From Gilliamella mensalis (GTDB taxonomy: Bacteria; Pseudomonadota; Gammaproteobacteria; Enterobacterales; Orbaceae), in contig NZ_FMWR01000008.1 in assembly GCF_900103085.1 (NCBI RefSeq), positions 148,995 through 212,994 on the forward strand: a stretch of DNA of 64,000 nt, given 5' to 3'. A model generated the notes under the pieces. It was not told the DNA's origin. It was given only the letters and a program-made list of their open reading frames with translations, and made no database searches. Position numbers and translations under genes: made by a program. How positions within the stretch are numbered: the first letter of the stretch is position 1; every line of letters begins with the position of its first letter. Positions 51,142-60,280 of this stretch are shown here, piece after piece.

Positions 51142-52431
51142 ATGAAAGTTTTAATCATAGGTAATGGCGGGCGTGAACATGCACTTGCTTGGAAAGTCGC
51201 ACAATCGCCATTAGTATCAAAAGTCTTTGTTGCTCCAGGTAATGCCGGTACTGCACTTGAATTAGGTTTAGAAAATATTAATATCAAAGCAACCGATGTG
51301 GGGGGATTACTCAATTTTGCTCAGCAAGAACAAATCGATTTAACTATAGTGGGCCCCGAAGCCCCGTTAGTGATTGGCATTGTTGATAGCTTCCAAAAAG
51401 CGGGGTTAAAAATCTTTGGACCAACTAAAGCCGCTGCACGACTTGAAGGGTCAAAAGCCTTTACTAAAGATTTCTTAGCTCGCCACAAAATCCCCACCGC
51501 AGAATATCAAAACTTTACCGAAGTTGCTCCAGCCATTGCCTATGTTCGTGAAAAGGGCGCACCGATTGTGATTAAGGCTGATGGGCTAGCGGCTGGTAAA
51601 GGGGTGATTGTTGCCATGACAGTGGAAGAAGCTGAAGATGCTGTGCGTGATATGTTAGCCGGTAATGCCTTTGGTGATGCTGGTCACCGAGTAGTGATTG
51701 AAGAGTTTCTCGATGGCGAAGAAGCCAGCTTTATTGTCATGGTGGATGGCAAACATGTAGAGCCCATGGCAACAAGCCAAGATCATAAACGAGTTGGCGA
51801 CGGTGATACAGGCTTAAATACTGGTGGTATGGGGGCATATTCGCCTGCACCAGTGGTGAGTGATGCTGTTTTTAAACGAATAATGGATGAAATCATCTAT
51901 CCAACGGTCAATGGTATGGCGCAAGAAGGTAATGTTTATGTTGGCTTTTTATATGCGGGTTTAATGATTGATAAAGAAGGTAATCCAAAAGTTATTGAGT
52001 TTAATTGCCGATTTGGCGATCCCGAAACACAGCCAATAATGATGCGAATGCAATCGGATCTAGTCAAACTTTGTTTAGCTGCGCTTGATGGAAAATTAGA
52101 TACCGTACAATCAAAATGGGATCCAAGACCCGCATTAGGTGTAGTCCTAGCAGCCGGCGGTTACCCGGGTGAATATAATACCCAAGATGTAATTATTGGA
52201 TTGCCGGCAGAATCAAGTGATAATTGCAAAATTTTCCATGCGGGTACTAGCTTAGAAAAAGGTCGCATTTACACCAATGGCGGGCGTGTGCTGTGTGTTA
52301 CCGCATTAGGCAATACTATACTTGAAGCGCAACAGCGTGCTTATGAGCACATAAAAGGTATTTATTGGCATGGCTGTTTTTATCGTAAAGACATTGGTTA
52401 CCGTGCGATTGAGCGTGAGCAAAACAAATAG
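51142..52431 (+). CDS. purD: Phosphoribosylamine-glycine ligase
   Basis: A 429-residue ATP-grasp enzyme making GAR from phosphoribosylamine and glycine, the second step of de novo purine synthesis. It starts MKVLIIGNGGREHALAWK, with VIKADGLAAGKGVIVA, MATSQDHKR and EFNCRFGDPETQP as landmarks. AAAGGAGC precedes the ATG. purH-purD order as in E. coli. Confidence 0.97.
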   Translation: MKVLIIGNGGREHALAWKVAQSPLVSKVFVAPGNAGTALELGLENINIKATDVGGLLNFAQQEQIDLTIVGPEAPLVIGIVDSFQKAGLKIFGPTKAAARLEGSKAFTKDFLARHKIPTAEYQNFTEVAPAIAYVREKGAPIVIKADGLAAGKGVIVAMTVEEAEDAVRDMLAGNAFGDAGHRVVIEEFLDGEEASFIVMVDGKHVEPMATSQDHKRVGDGDTGLNTGGMGAYSPAPVVSDAVFKRIMDEIIYPTVNGMAQEGNVYVGFLYAGLMIDKEGNPKVIEFNCRFGDPETQPIMMRMQSDLVKLCLAALDGKLDTVQSKWDPRPALGVVLAAGGYPGEYNTQDVIIGLPAESSDNCKIFHAGTSLEKGRIYTNGGRVLCVTALGNTILEAQQRAYEHIKGIYWHGCFYRKDIGYRAIEREQNK

Positions 52432-52569
52432 CGGTGATGGATTGTTTTTTGTGAAAAAACAACAAAATAAGAAATTAAATAAAATCAATGGTTTTTCTGA
52501 CTAGTTTTGGGGTCAAAATAATAAATTTTTTTATTGGTGAATGGCATGTATTGAGTGTAGTGGTTTCGG

Positions 52570-52680
52570 ACGTTTGAGCTTTGGATGATCAAAATACCTA
52601 CAGTGACCACGTCCGAGTTAGCAAATTAAAGCGCATTTCCTTAACAACCCACGCTTTGGCTGCAGAATTGTGGTCTGCGG
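52570..52680 (+). repeat. Dispersed repeat R2, copy left of the CRISPR array
   Basis: Contains CACGTCCGAGTTAGCAAATT and a TTAACAACCCACGCTTTGGC block, and is matched in inverted orientation at 53728-53834. The two copies bracket the CRISPR array. Apparent reading frames here (a DHVRV...TTHAL-like peptide in both copies) are by-products of the repeat. Confidence 0.65.
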
Positions 52681-53057
52681 TTACGTACTGGTATCATCTT
52701 GATACTCGCCTATTCGAAATTATCTGCGCTTTGCTCAGCTGTTCAAATTTATGTTCCAGACAAAGCACAAACACGCCAAACATTCCTGCTTGGCGTGTGA
52801 CCTTATTCTGTTATCGGCACATTCTGACTCAGGAATAACAAAAACAACATGGCCTTGGGTGTTTTTTATGAGTTGCTTTTTTTATTAAAAAACAGTGCAT
52901 CACTATCCAAAAAACTGTTAGAAAACGCATTGATTTTATTTAAGTTTTTATTTATTGTCAAGCAAAATAAACAGTTTACACAACCATGTCAGGACGCTAG
53001 TAACTAATAAATCCGCAAAACCAAAAACAGCATACCCAGATAAAAGCTATTTAACCT

Positions 53058-53100
53058 AAAAAAGTGTCAGGAAAAATATTAATTTTATTTGATTTATTTT
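53058..53100 (+). repeat. Repeat R3 (TCAGGAAA...ATTTTATTT) near the CRISPR leader
   Basis: AAAAAAGTGTCAGGAAAAAT then ATTAATTTTATTT resembles 53896-53940 and, more loosely, 52909-52950 and the stretch at 49085. These share a short core with the 58-kb repeats. Confidence 0.45.
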
Positions 53101-53127
53101 CTGGTTTTTTTGAATACACAATCTTAC

Positions 53128-53200
53128 AAACCCTTTTTTTAACGATGATTTAAAATTCAATAAAATCAAAATATTAAAAAACAGCTCAAAAAAAGGGTTT
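53128..53200 (+). promoter_or_regulatory. CRISPR leader with 13-bp inverted repeat
   Basis: AAACCCTTTTTTT (53128-53140) and AAAAAAAGGGTTT (53188-53200) form a perfect inverted repeat around a 47-bp AT-rich loop. It ends 59 bp before the first CRISPR repeat, on the side expected for the leader. It could be an architectural protein site or a terminator protecting the array. Confidence 0.45.
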
Positions 53201-53259
53201 TCAAAGCCAAAATTGTTGTTTATCTTTATACAGAAAGATTTATCGAATCTTAAGTTCTA

Positions 53260-53647
53260 CTTTAACGCCGTATAGGCGGTTTAGAAATATGAGGAACTTT
53301 TAAAAAAAAGCAACAAAAGCTTTAACGCCGTATAGGCGGTTTAGAAACGGGTCGTTGAAGTTTGTTGGTAAAGTGTTTTCTTTAACGCCGTATAGGCGGT
53401 TTAGAAAGATTTGAGCGATGTTTTCCGCCGGTAGAATTCCTTTAACGCCGTATAGGCGGTTTAGAAAAGTCAAGAGCGGCGCACGAATCAGTCTCTACTC
53501 TTTAACGCCGTATAGGCGGTTTAGAAAAATATCAAAAATATTTCAGCACAAGACCTTTTCTTTAACGCCGTATAGGCGGTTTAGAAAAAGCGGTGTATAT
53601 TTATAATGATGTCCATCTTCTTTAACGCCGTATAATCGGTAATTAAA
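53260..53647 (+). CRISPR. Orphan type I-F-like CRISPR array, 7 repeats and 6 spacers
   Basis: Exact 60-bp period: 28-bp repeats starting at 53260, 53320, 53380, 53440, 53500 and 53560, identical to each other, and a degenerate terminal copy at 53620; spacers are all 32 bp. The repeat begins CTTTAACGCCGTATAGGCGG and ends TTTAGAAA, close to the I-F consensus (GCCGTA-AGGC stem, TTAGAAA end), which also sets transcription on the plus strand. The degenerate last repeat marks the leader-distal end. No cas gene lies in the window, so processing would need Csy/Cas proteins encoded elsewhere. Confidence 0.95.
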
Positions 53648-53727
53648 ATAATCAGATAATTATAAAAAAATAATAACCCCCCCAAAAAATAATTGGCTAT
53701 GTTGTTTGTTTTACTTCGCGCGGGCTG

Positions 53728-53834
53728 GCGCAGGTCACATTTTGCAGTCAAAGCGTGGGTTGTTAGGGAATTTGCTAATTCTATAACTCGGACGTGATCA
53801 CAATAGTTATTTTGAACACTAAACTGCAAACGTT
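53728..53834 (-). repeat. Dispersed repeat R2, inverted copy right of the CRISPR array
   Basis: On the minus strand it shows GATCACGTCCGAGTTATAG, AGCAAATTCCCTAACAACCC and ACGCTTTGACTGC, aligning with 52570-52680. The remainder of 53648-54513 holds an R3-like copy (53896-53940) and no gene I can support. Confidence 0.65.
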
Positions 53835-54513
53835 CGACCTCCAACCCTCCACACTTAATTCATTCTATTTAGCAAAAAAAGGCTTTATTTTTCATCAAAA
53901 AATAGTTCAGGAAAGATATTGATTTTATTTAATTTTTTACTTGACTGTTTTGTGGAGAAAACAAACTAAGGTTACGTCGATAGTAAGATAACAGGCAGCA
54001 TATTTATAATTATAAAAAGTATAAAAGCCATTAAATTATAGAAACCATATCCCCTGATAAAATAGGCAACAGGCGGTGATAAAATTGCGATATGGATGTT
54101 GCACGGTGAGCGTAATTGATATTGTTAGGGAATTAATCATTTCTAATTTAAAAAATATCATTAATACATAAATAGTTAACAAAATAAAAATCAACACAAT
54201 ATGTTCATATATCAATTCAAACCAATTATCTGTTGAGTAATCGAACAAACTTGCCACGAACAACTCCAGCAGTGTAATTAAAGCCTAATCAATGATTTTT
54301 AATACAGATGTAAAGATTTTTCTATGTTTTTGTAATTCATTGTTTTTGATTTTGTTTCTTATTATTTTTTAAGTATAGAACCGAATGCAGACACAATTCT
54401 ACTTTGAAATAGAGTAAGAACTCTTTGATTCTTGTTTATAAATTGAATCTTCATTTTAAGTTATAGCACTCTATGTTATGCTAGCGCTAATATTAGTCAC
54501 AGGATATCCCTTT

Positions 54514-56949
54514 ATGATAAAAGATCCATTTTTTGACCGCGAAGCTGAGAAGTACGATTCCCCTATTGCTAGCCGTGAGCTTATTTTAGATTACCTTAAA
54601 CAAGAAGCAAAACCGGCAAGTTTAGAAAAAATTGCCCAAGCTGTTGCTATTAAAGATGAAGAACAAAAAGTGGCGTTACATCGCCGCTTGCGGGCTATGG
54701 AGCGTGACGGGCAAGTTGTGTTTACGCGTCGCAAATGTTATGCCTTACCCGAAAAGTTTGACATGGTCAAAGGTAAGGTTATTGCCCACCGTGATGGTTT
54801 TGGCTTTTTGCGGGTAGAGGGGAACCCTGAGGACTATTTTTTATCGCCAGAGCAAATGAAAAAAGTTTTACAAGGTGATGTGATCTTAGCGCAGCCAATG
54901 GGTACTAAATACCGTGGAAAAATGGAAGCTCGGGTTGTACGAATTTTAGAACCACGCAATAATCAAATTGTCGGGCGATATTTTGTTGAGCAAGGCGTTG
55001 GTTTTGTTGTACCTGATGACAGCCGTTTAAACTTTGATATTTTAATTGCCGGCAAACCTGAACGCACAGTTCGTATGGGAACGGTGGTCGTGGTTGAGTT
55101 ACAGCAACGTCCGGAACGTCGTCAAAAAGCCGTTGGCATCATAAAAGAAGTGCTTGGTGAAATCATGGGAACTAATTTGGCGATTGATATTGCACTGCGA
55201 AACCATGAAATTCCTTATGAATTGCCACAAGCTGTTGAAAAAGAGGTGAGCAAATTTACCGAACAAGTGCCAGAAAGTGCTAAAAAAGGACGAAAAGATC
55301 TGCGTCAATTGCCTTTAGTGACTATTGATGGTGAAGATGCACGTGACTTTGATGATGCGGTTTATTGCCAAAAAAATCGTGGTGGGGGCTATCGTTTATG
55401 GGTGGCGATTGCCGATGTAAGTTATTATGTTAGGCCTGATAAGGCCTTAGATAAAGAGGCTTGTTTGCGTGGTACATCGGTTTACTTTCCATCACGAGTT
55501 GTACCAATGCTTCCTGAAGTATTATCTAATGGACTTTGTTCGTTAAATCCACAAGTTGATCGTTTATGTTTAGTTTGCGAAATGACTGTGTCGAACAAAG
55601 GGCGATTAACAGGCTATGAATTTTATGAAGCAGTGATGAATTCACATGCTAGATTAACTTATACTAAAGTGGCTAAAATTTTAGAGGGTGATAAAGAGTT
55701 ACGTCAACATTACCAAGCGTTAGTGCCACATCTTGAGAATCTGTATGGATTATATAAAGTGCTTGATAATGCACGAATTGCACGCGGTGCGATAGGGTTT
55801 GAATCAGATGAGCCAAAATTTATCTTTAATGCCGATAAACGTATCGAAAGTATTGAGCTTGCACAACGTAATGTCGCACATAAAATTATTGAAGAGTGTA
55901 TGATTTTAGCCAATGTTTCGGCAGCAAAATTAGTGATTGATGCGCAAGTGCCATCATTATTTCGTGTGCATGACCGGCCAGATGAAGATCGAATGAGCAA
56001 TCTGCGCAGCGTATTAAGTGAACTTGGCTTATCGCTAGGTGGTGGCGCCAGTCCAAAACCGAAAGATATTGCCGAATTAATGACGGTGGTTGAAATGCGT
56101 CCTGATCATGATATGTTGCAAACAGTAATTTTACGCTCCATGAAGCAAGCCATTTATGATCCTGAAAATCGAGGACATTTTGGTTTAGCGCTTGAAGAGT
56201 ATGCGCACTTTACTTCGCCAATTCGTCGTTACCCAGATTTGTTATTACATCGAGCGATTAAATGGATTTTAGCTGACCAACAGCAAAAAACTAGTAAGAC
56301 TGGCGGACATTGCTATACCACCAGCGAAATGCTCTATTTTGGTGAACATTGTTCAATGACCGAACGGCGTGCTGACGAAGCCGTGCGTGATGTGGTTGAT
56401 TGGCTCAAATGTGATTATATGCAAGATCATGTCGGTGAAGTATTTAACGGTACGATTTCAAGCGTGGTTAATTTTGGTTTCTTTGTTCGATTAGACGATT
56501 TTTTCATTGATGGTTTAGTGCATGTTTCCTCGTTAGAAAACGACTATTATATTTATGATGCTTCGCACAATCGTTTAATTGGTGAAAATACACGTTTTAC
56601 TTATCGTTTAGGCGATAAAGTGCAAGTAAAAGTGGATAATGTTAATCCAGAAGAACGTAAAATTGATTTTTCACTGGTTGGCAGTAATAATAAGCCAAAA
56701 CGCCAAGGTAAAACAGCAAAAGAGAAGTCTAAACAATCCCAAACCGATCAGCATGCTGATTTGCCGCTTAAGCGAAAACGCAAAAAATCAACTAGCGAAA
56801 GTAGTGCTAAGCCAAGTACTAAAAAAAAGGCTAAACCGAGTGCGAAATCAAGCACGAAAGTTGAAGCGAAAGCTAAAAGTAAAAAACGTAACAAATCGAA
56901 ACCAAAATCAGTCAATAAAACCAAATCAGTTAATAAAACAAAAGAGTAG
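54514..56949 (+). CDS. rnr: Ribonuclease R
   Basis: An 811-residue processive 3'-5' exoribonuclease that degrades structured RNA. It has a winged-helix start ([20 protein letters not shown]), cold-shock domains ([18 protein letters not shown]), and the RNB domain with [18 protein letters not shown], whose aspartates bind metal. [21 protein letters not shown], an S1 domain (about 640-725) and a Lys/Ser-rich tail follow. ATG at 54514 gives the E. coli-like N-terminus and has AGGA upstream; an in-frame ATG at 54478 adds an unconserved stretch. rnr-rlmB order as in E. coli. Confidence 0.96.
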   Translation: MIKDPFFDREAEKYDSPIASRELILDYLKQEAKPASLEKIAQAVAIKDEEQKVALHRRLRAMERDGQVVFTRRKCYALPEKFDMVKGKVIAHRDGFGFLRVEGNPEDYFLSPEQMKKVLQGDVILAQPMGTKYRGKMEARVVRILEPRNNQIVGRYFVEQGVGFVVPDDSRLNFDILIAGKPERTVRMGTVVVVELQQRPERRQKAVGIIKEVLGEIMGTNLAIDIALRNHEIPYELPQAVEKEVSKFTEQVPESAKKGRKDLRQLPLVTIDGEDARDFDDAVYCQKNRGGGYRLWVAIADVSYYVRPDKALDKEACLRGTSVYFPSRVVPMLPEVLSNGLCSLNPQVDRLCLVCEMTVSNKGRLTGYEFYEAVMNSHARLTYTKVAKILEGDKELRQHYQALVPHLENLYGLYKVLDNARIARGAIGFESDEPKFIFNADKRIESIELAQRNVAHKIIEECMILANVSAAKLVIDAQVPSLFRVHDRPDEDRMSNLRSVLSELGLSLGGGASPKPKDIAELMTVVEMRPDHDMLQTVILRSMKQAIYDPENRGHFGLALEEYAHFTSPIRRYPDLLLHRAIKWILADQQQKTSKTGGHCYTTSEMLYFGEHCSMTERRADEAVRDVVDWLKCDYMQDHVGEVFNGTISSVVNFGFFVRLDDFFIDGLVHVSSLENDYYIYDASHNRLIGENTRFTYRLGDKVQVKVDNVNPEERKIDFSLVGSNNKPKRQGKTAKEKSKQSQTDQHADLPLKRKRKKSTSESSAKPSTKKKAKPSAKSSTKVEAKAKSKKRNKSKPKSVNKTKSVNKTKE

Positions 56950-56956
56950 CAAATAA

Positions 56957-57718
56957 ATGAGTGAAACAGTTTATGGCCTGCACGCCATTGAAGCATTATT
57001 AGCGCGTTCGCCAGAAAGAATTATTGAAGTATTTATTATTAAAGGGCGTGAAGATAAACGCCTTATCGCCGTTGTGCGTCAATTAGAGCAACTTGGCTTG
57101 CCAGTCAAAATCGCTAATCGCCAATGGTTAGATGAAAAATCTAAAAATGGGGTACATCAAGGTATTTTAGCCATGGTTAAACCAAGTCGAGGTTATCAAG
57201 AAAATGATATTCCTTTACTTATGGCAGGGCAGATAAATCCTGTTATCTTAATTTTAGATGGTGTGACTGATCCGCATAATTTAGGTGCTTGCATAAGAAC
57301 CGCTGATGCCGCGGGTGTGGATTTTATTATTGTGCCAAAAGATCGCTCAGCACCGCTTAATTCCACCGCACAAAAAGTAGCGTGTGGTGCGGCTGAAAGT
57401 GTACCGGTGGTTAGAGTGACCAATTTGGCACGCACGATGCGAATGTTACAAGATGAATATCAAGTTTGGATTGTGGGCACTGCTGGCGAGGCGGATAGAA
57501 CACTTTATCAAACCGATTTTTATAAAACATCAACAGCGACTTCACTTGCTTTGGTGATGGGTGCGGAAGGTGAAGGGATGCGCCGTTTAACAAAAGAACA
57601 CTGCGATGAATTAGTCAGCATCCCCATGGCTGGCATTGTGTCATCACTTAATGTGTCGGTAGCAACTGGTGTTTGTTTATTTGAAATTGTTCGGCAAAAA
57701 TCAGCTATCAAAACCTAA
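56957..57718 (+). CDS. rlmB: 23S rRNA Gm2251 2'-O-methyltransferase
   Basis: A 253-residue SpoU-family enzyme. The N-terminal substrate-binding domain starts MSETVYGLHAIEALL, and the knotted SPOUT domain holds ILDGVTDPHNLGACIRTADA, VMGAEGEGMRRLTKEHCD and IPMAGIVSSLNVSVATGVCL. It methylates G2251 in the peptidyl-transferase P loop. The start follows rnr by 7 bp, so they are cotranscribed. Confidence 0.96.
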   Translation: MSETVYGLHAIEALLARSPERIIEVFIIKGREDKRLIAVVRQLEQLGLPVKIANRQWLDEKSKNGVHQGILAMVKPSRGYQENDIPLLMAGQINPVILILDGVTDPHNLGACIRTADAAGVDFIIVPKDRSAPLNSTAQKVACGAAESVPVVRVTNLARTMRMLQDEYQVWIVGTAGEADRTLYQTDFYKTSTATSLALVMGAEGEGMRRLTKEHCDELVSIPMAGIVSSLNVSVATGVCLFEIVRQKSAIKT

Positions 57719-57731
57719 TCTCAATGGTCAT

Positions 57732-57758
57732 AACCGTATTGGTTATCTCAATACGGTT
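57732..57758 (+). terminator. Hairpin after rlmB
   Basis: AACCGTATTG/CAATACGGTT stem with a seven-base loop, 13 bp after the stop; no T run follows, so its strength is uncertain. Confidence 0.45.
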
Positions 57759-58091
57759 TAAGATGATCTTATTCACATTATTCTTATATAGGCGTTGTTT
57801 ATGGTAATTTTAGAAACTACGGTAAAAATATACATAATAACGCCAGATCACCGACAAGCGATCTAGCGCTTATATCATAAAAAAAGATAACCGCAACAGG
57901 TTGGACTAAACCTTTTATAGTCACCATCTAACTATTGATAACATGCTAAACAAAGCTTGATAGAAGCTATTCGCTCCTTAACCAATAAGAAAGAATGTTA
58001 TAAAACCACCAATTACAGTATTGAATGTTTGTTGAATGTTGAAAAATTTATTGAATATAAAATACGAAAATAAGCTAGGTATTTACCCTTT

Positions 58092-58403
58092 TGTTCACTT
58101 TTTAGGTTATATTTTTGTAAAAAATATTCAGGAGTCTATACCGTTTTGTGATTAATTACGAATTTGCAGTATCTATTTATTAAAACGTGTGATAACCGTC
58201 AGAACAATCAAATATACACAAAACCGCTTATCCTTAAATGCATGGGAAAGCTGAAAGCGATAGCGATTTTAATAAAGATGTGGTGTTCACTTTTAGATTA
58301 TATTTTTGTAAAAAATATTCAGGAGTCTATACCGTTTCGTGATTAATTACGAATTTGCAGTATCTATTTATTAAAACGTGTGATAACCGTCAGATCAATC
58401 AAA
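58092..58403 (+). repeat. Tandem 192-bp repeat with decayed coding scraps
   Basis: Copies at 58092-58212 and 58284-58403 are nearly identical over about 120 bp, including GTAAAAAATATTCAGGAGTC, TATACCGTTT and GTGATTAATTACGAATTTGC. The DNA following each copy also aligns, with more changes, showing that a longer unit was duplicated. Inverted relatives lie at 7644-7697 and 28429-28466. Confidence 0.8.
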
Positions 58404-58510
58404 CACTCACCAAACTCGCCCGCCAACAAACGAATGCGAAAGCCGAAAAAGAGTCGCGCTTTAATGTCAATGTGGCATCATCAGCAAATATGCGAAGATT
58501 CAAAGAATAG
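58362..58510 (+). pseudogene. C-terminal gene fragment in the second repeat copy
   Basis: The frame reads QYLFIKTCDNRQINQTLTKL and continues ARQQTNAKAEKESRFNVNVA before ending ANMRRFKE at a TAG. Composition looks coding, but there is no start region. The matching segment after the first copy (to about 58284) is a more degraded version. The parent gene is not recognised. Confidence 0.35.
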
Positions 58511-58601
58511 AAAACAAAAGTTGAAGCGATTTTCGGTAAAATGTCTTATTTATATTCTTTCATCTATACTTAATTTATGAAGTCAATAGGCGAATAAGCT
58601 T

Positions 58602-58820
58602 ATGCGAACAAGAACCATTGAATTATTTAAAAAATTTATTTCTATCGACTATTCGATCACCGTCTAGATGTTGTCGGAAGAGTATCAAATTAGTGCGCGA
58701 ACTATTCACAATGAACTCCAAGAAATTAATCAATCTTTAATTCAAAGGCAGTTTTCTTTAATTTCAACAGTGGGTAATAAAGGTGTTAGATTCAACAAGA
58801 ATGTTTACGCTTATTGGTAA
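58602..58820 (+). pseudogene. Broken HTH regulator fragment (PRD/BglG-MtlR activator type)
   Basis: From the ATG at 58602 the frame reads MRTRTIELFKKFISIDYSIT-V, meets TAG at 58665-58667, then continues MLSEEYQISARTIHNELQEI, a typical HTH_11/DeoR-like helix-turn-helix, and stops at 58818-58820. Full-length relatives are several hundred residues with PRD and PTS-like domains; all of that is missing. So the gene has both a nonsense codon and a 3' truncation. The gap 57719-59063 contains nothing else I can support. Confidence 0.55.
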
Positions 58821-59063
58821 TAATGAAACTCAAATATCACATAAGGGGTAGTAGCTAAAACATATATCAATATTGCTATAGCGCAATTATTGATCAAATC
58901 ATAACAATTATTTAATCAAATTATTCACTGACAATTAATATTTATAATCTGTTTTTGTTTATTTACAAGCCATTTATCTTATTTATAATTTTGCTTATCT
59001 CTTTTTATATTTTATATAAAACAATCCAAACTTATTTAACACAATTGAATTAAGGAATAACTC

Positions 59064-59558
59064 ATGCCATTTGTCAATGCCTATGTGTCGGACGAAGATG
59101 CCAAAAAATATGATTTAGATAATTTATGGAATAAGTACCGCCGCTTTGGTACCAAAATGCCTGAACTATTGAACAGTTTTGATGTTCATCAACACGCTTG
59201 GTGTGTGGATAAGGAACGAGGGTATTGGTTATTTAACTGTGACTATGTGCTGAATTATGATACTCCGTCTGGTTTACCCGCAGCAACTAATAAGGAGGTA
59301 TATATCCTGCATGTTAATGGCCAGAATATTGAGTTTATTTTGGCTCGTGGCGATTTAGATCCTAGCGATTCAGTATCTACTGACTTATATCCGATACAAT
59401 TTGCTTGGAATATTGTGTCAATGACCCCGAGTTGTCTACCTAGTATGTCGAAAGAGGATTTATTAACCATTTTAAAAGAGGCATTAACTGTCTATAAATG
59501 TAATGGAATTAGAGATTTAGAAACTGATGATAAGACAATGATTAGATGTAATTTTTAG
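59064..59558 (+). CDS. Hypothetical protein, candidate immunity-type gene
   Basis: A 164-residue soluble protein (MPFVNAYVSDEDAKKYDLDN...) with AAGGAA before the ATG. It contains WNKYRRFGTKMPELLN and a C-terminal YKCNGIRDLETDDKT segment. I do not recognise the family. It lies next to a PAAR/effector locus on the other strand and upstream of a truncated small gene and a scrap of effector sequence, so an immunity or orphan-cassette role is a reasonable guess only. Confidence 0.6.
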   Translation: MPFVNAYVSDEDAKKYDLDNLWNKYRRFGTKMPELLNSFDVHQHAWCVDKERGYWLFNCDYVLNYDTPSGLPAATNKEVYILHVNGQNIEFILARGDLDPSDSVSTDLYPIQFAWNIVSMTPSCLPSMSKEDLLTILKEALTVYKCNGIRDLETDDKTMIRCNF

Positions 59559-59611
59559 TATTTTGTAAGCTAACAACATAATCAATTATTATACCGGAGG
59601 AATAGGCCAAT

Positions 59612-59713
59612 ATGGTGGGATTGACTAAAGAAGGAGCCGAAAAACTATTATTTAAGATCAAGGATGCCGATGGATTACGTGATTTAATACAGCAATTAGA
59701 TATAAATACGTAA
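59612..59713 (+). CDS. 33-residue ORF, probably a truncated gene
   Basis: MVGLTKEGAEKLLFKIKDAD... follows a perfect GGAGG at good spacing, suggesting a genuine gene start. The frame ends within bases where a duplicated scrap of the effector gene (59711-59770) begins, so the original gene was probably cut by recombination. Confidence 0.4.
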   Translation: MVGLTKEGAEKLLFKIKDADGLRDLIQQLDINT

Positions 59714-59770
59714 TCTAAAGATGAAGGGAAAAACAACGCTCTTTTACTCCATATTTACCCAAAACAGATA
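59711..59770 (-). pseudogene. Duplicated C-terminal scrap of the effector gene
   Basis: On the minus strand it encodes GKYGVKERCF and then shifts frame, against DEYGVKERCFFPSSLD in the gene at 60267-60713. The DNA is nearly identical to 60318-60380 apart from a missing A and several substitutions. Confidence 0.65.
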
Positions 59771-59851
59771 AAACAATCCATATAAAAATCTTTGAGATAA
59801 AGATACATTGAATAAAGTATATCTATTCGGTTTGATAATTGATTATCAGGT

Positions 59852-60280
59852 TCAATTAATTTTGCTATATATTTTTTCAATCCAAAAAATCGAGTAGTGA
59901 CAGCATAATAAAATTGCTGGGTATACTATAAAATCAAGGGTAACCCATGATGATATCAGCAAATCAATACCAATCGAATTGATTAAATAACGCTGATATA
60001 AATAAGGATTTTGAATTAACTGATAAATAATTATAAAAATGAGGCTAATTAAAATGCCAATAAGTAAACCACAAAAGACTAAACCTGACGGTTTTTTTAT
60101 TTTGTTTAAAATGAAGATTGAAATAAGAATAAAACAGAAATAACACAATCCATAATACATTAAATAATAATATTCAGGTGTATGGTATTGTCTTTTGATA
60201 AAACGATAACACCATTGATAACTTAACAATCCTCCAACACAATTAAACAATAATATAATAATTAGCTTAATGATTTTCAT
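59852..60280 (-). CDS. Small multi-pass membrane protein, candidate immunity protein
   Basis: A 142-residue protein with about four transmembrane helices (about 4-22, 42-60, 67-88 and 108-130). It starts 14 bases inside the end of the putative effector gene on the same strand, a coupling typical of effector-immunity pairs. A membrane immunity protein would suit a periplasm-acting toxin. No family is recognised; the assignment rests on position. Confidence 0.55.
   Translation of the reverse strand: MKIIKLIIILLFNCVGGLLSYQWCYRFIKRQYHTPEYYYLMYYGLCYFCFILISIFILNKIKKPSGLVFCGLLIGILISLIFIIIYQLIQNPYLYQRYLINSIGIDLLISSWVTLDFIVYPAILLCCHYSIFWIEKIYSKIN

Noticed and set aside
52581..52838. 85-codon frame with DHVRV...TTHAL peptide
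   Set aside because: The same peptide appears from the inverted copy of repeat R2 at 53.6-53.8 kb, so it is a translation of repeat DNA, with no ribosome-binding site.
53418..53606. 62-codon frame through the CRISPR array
   Set aside because: It only translates the repeats (LTPYRRFRK) and spacers.
53581..53844. 87-codon minus-strand frame running into the CRISPR array
   Set aside because: By-product of repeat R2 and the array end; no independent support.
54036..54263. 75-codon hydrophobic minus-strand frame upstream of rnr
   Set aside because: Starts with TTG or GTG without good context, isolated in AT-rich DNA where hydrophobic chance frames are common.
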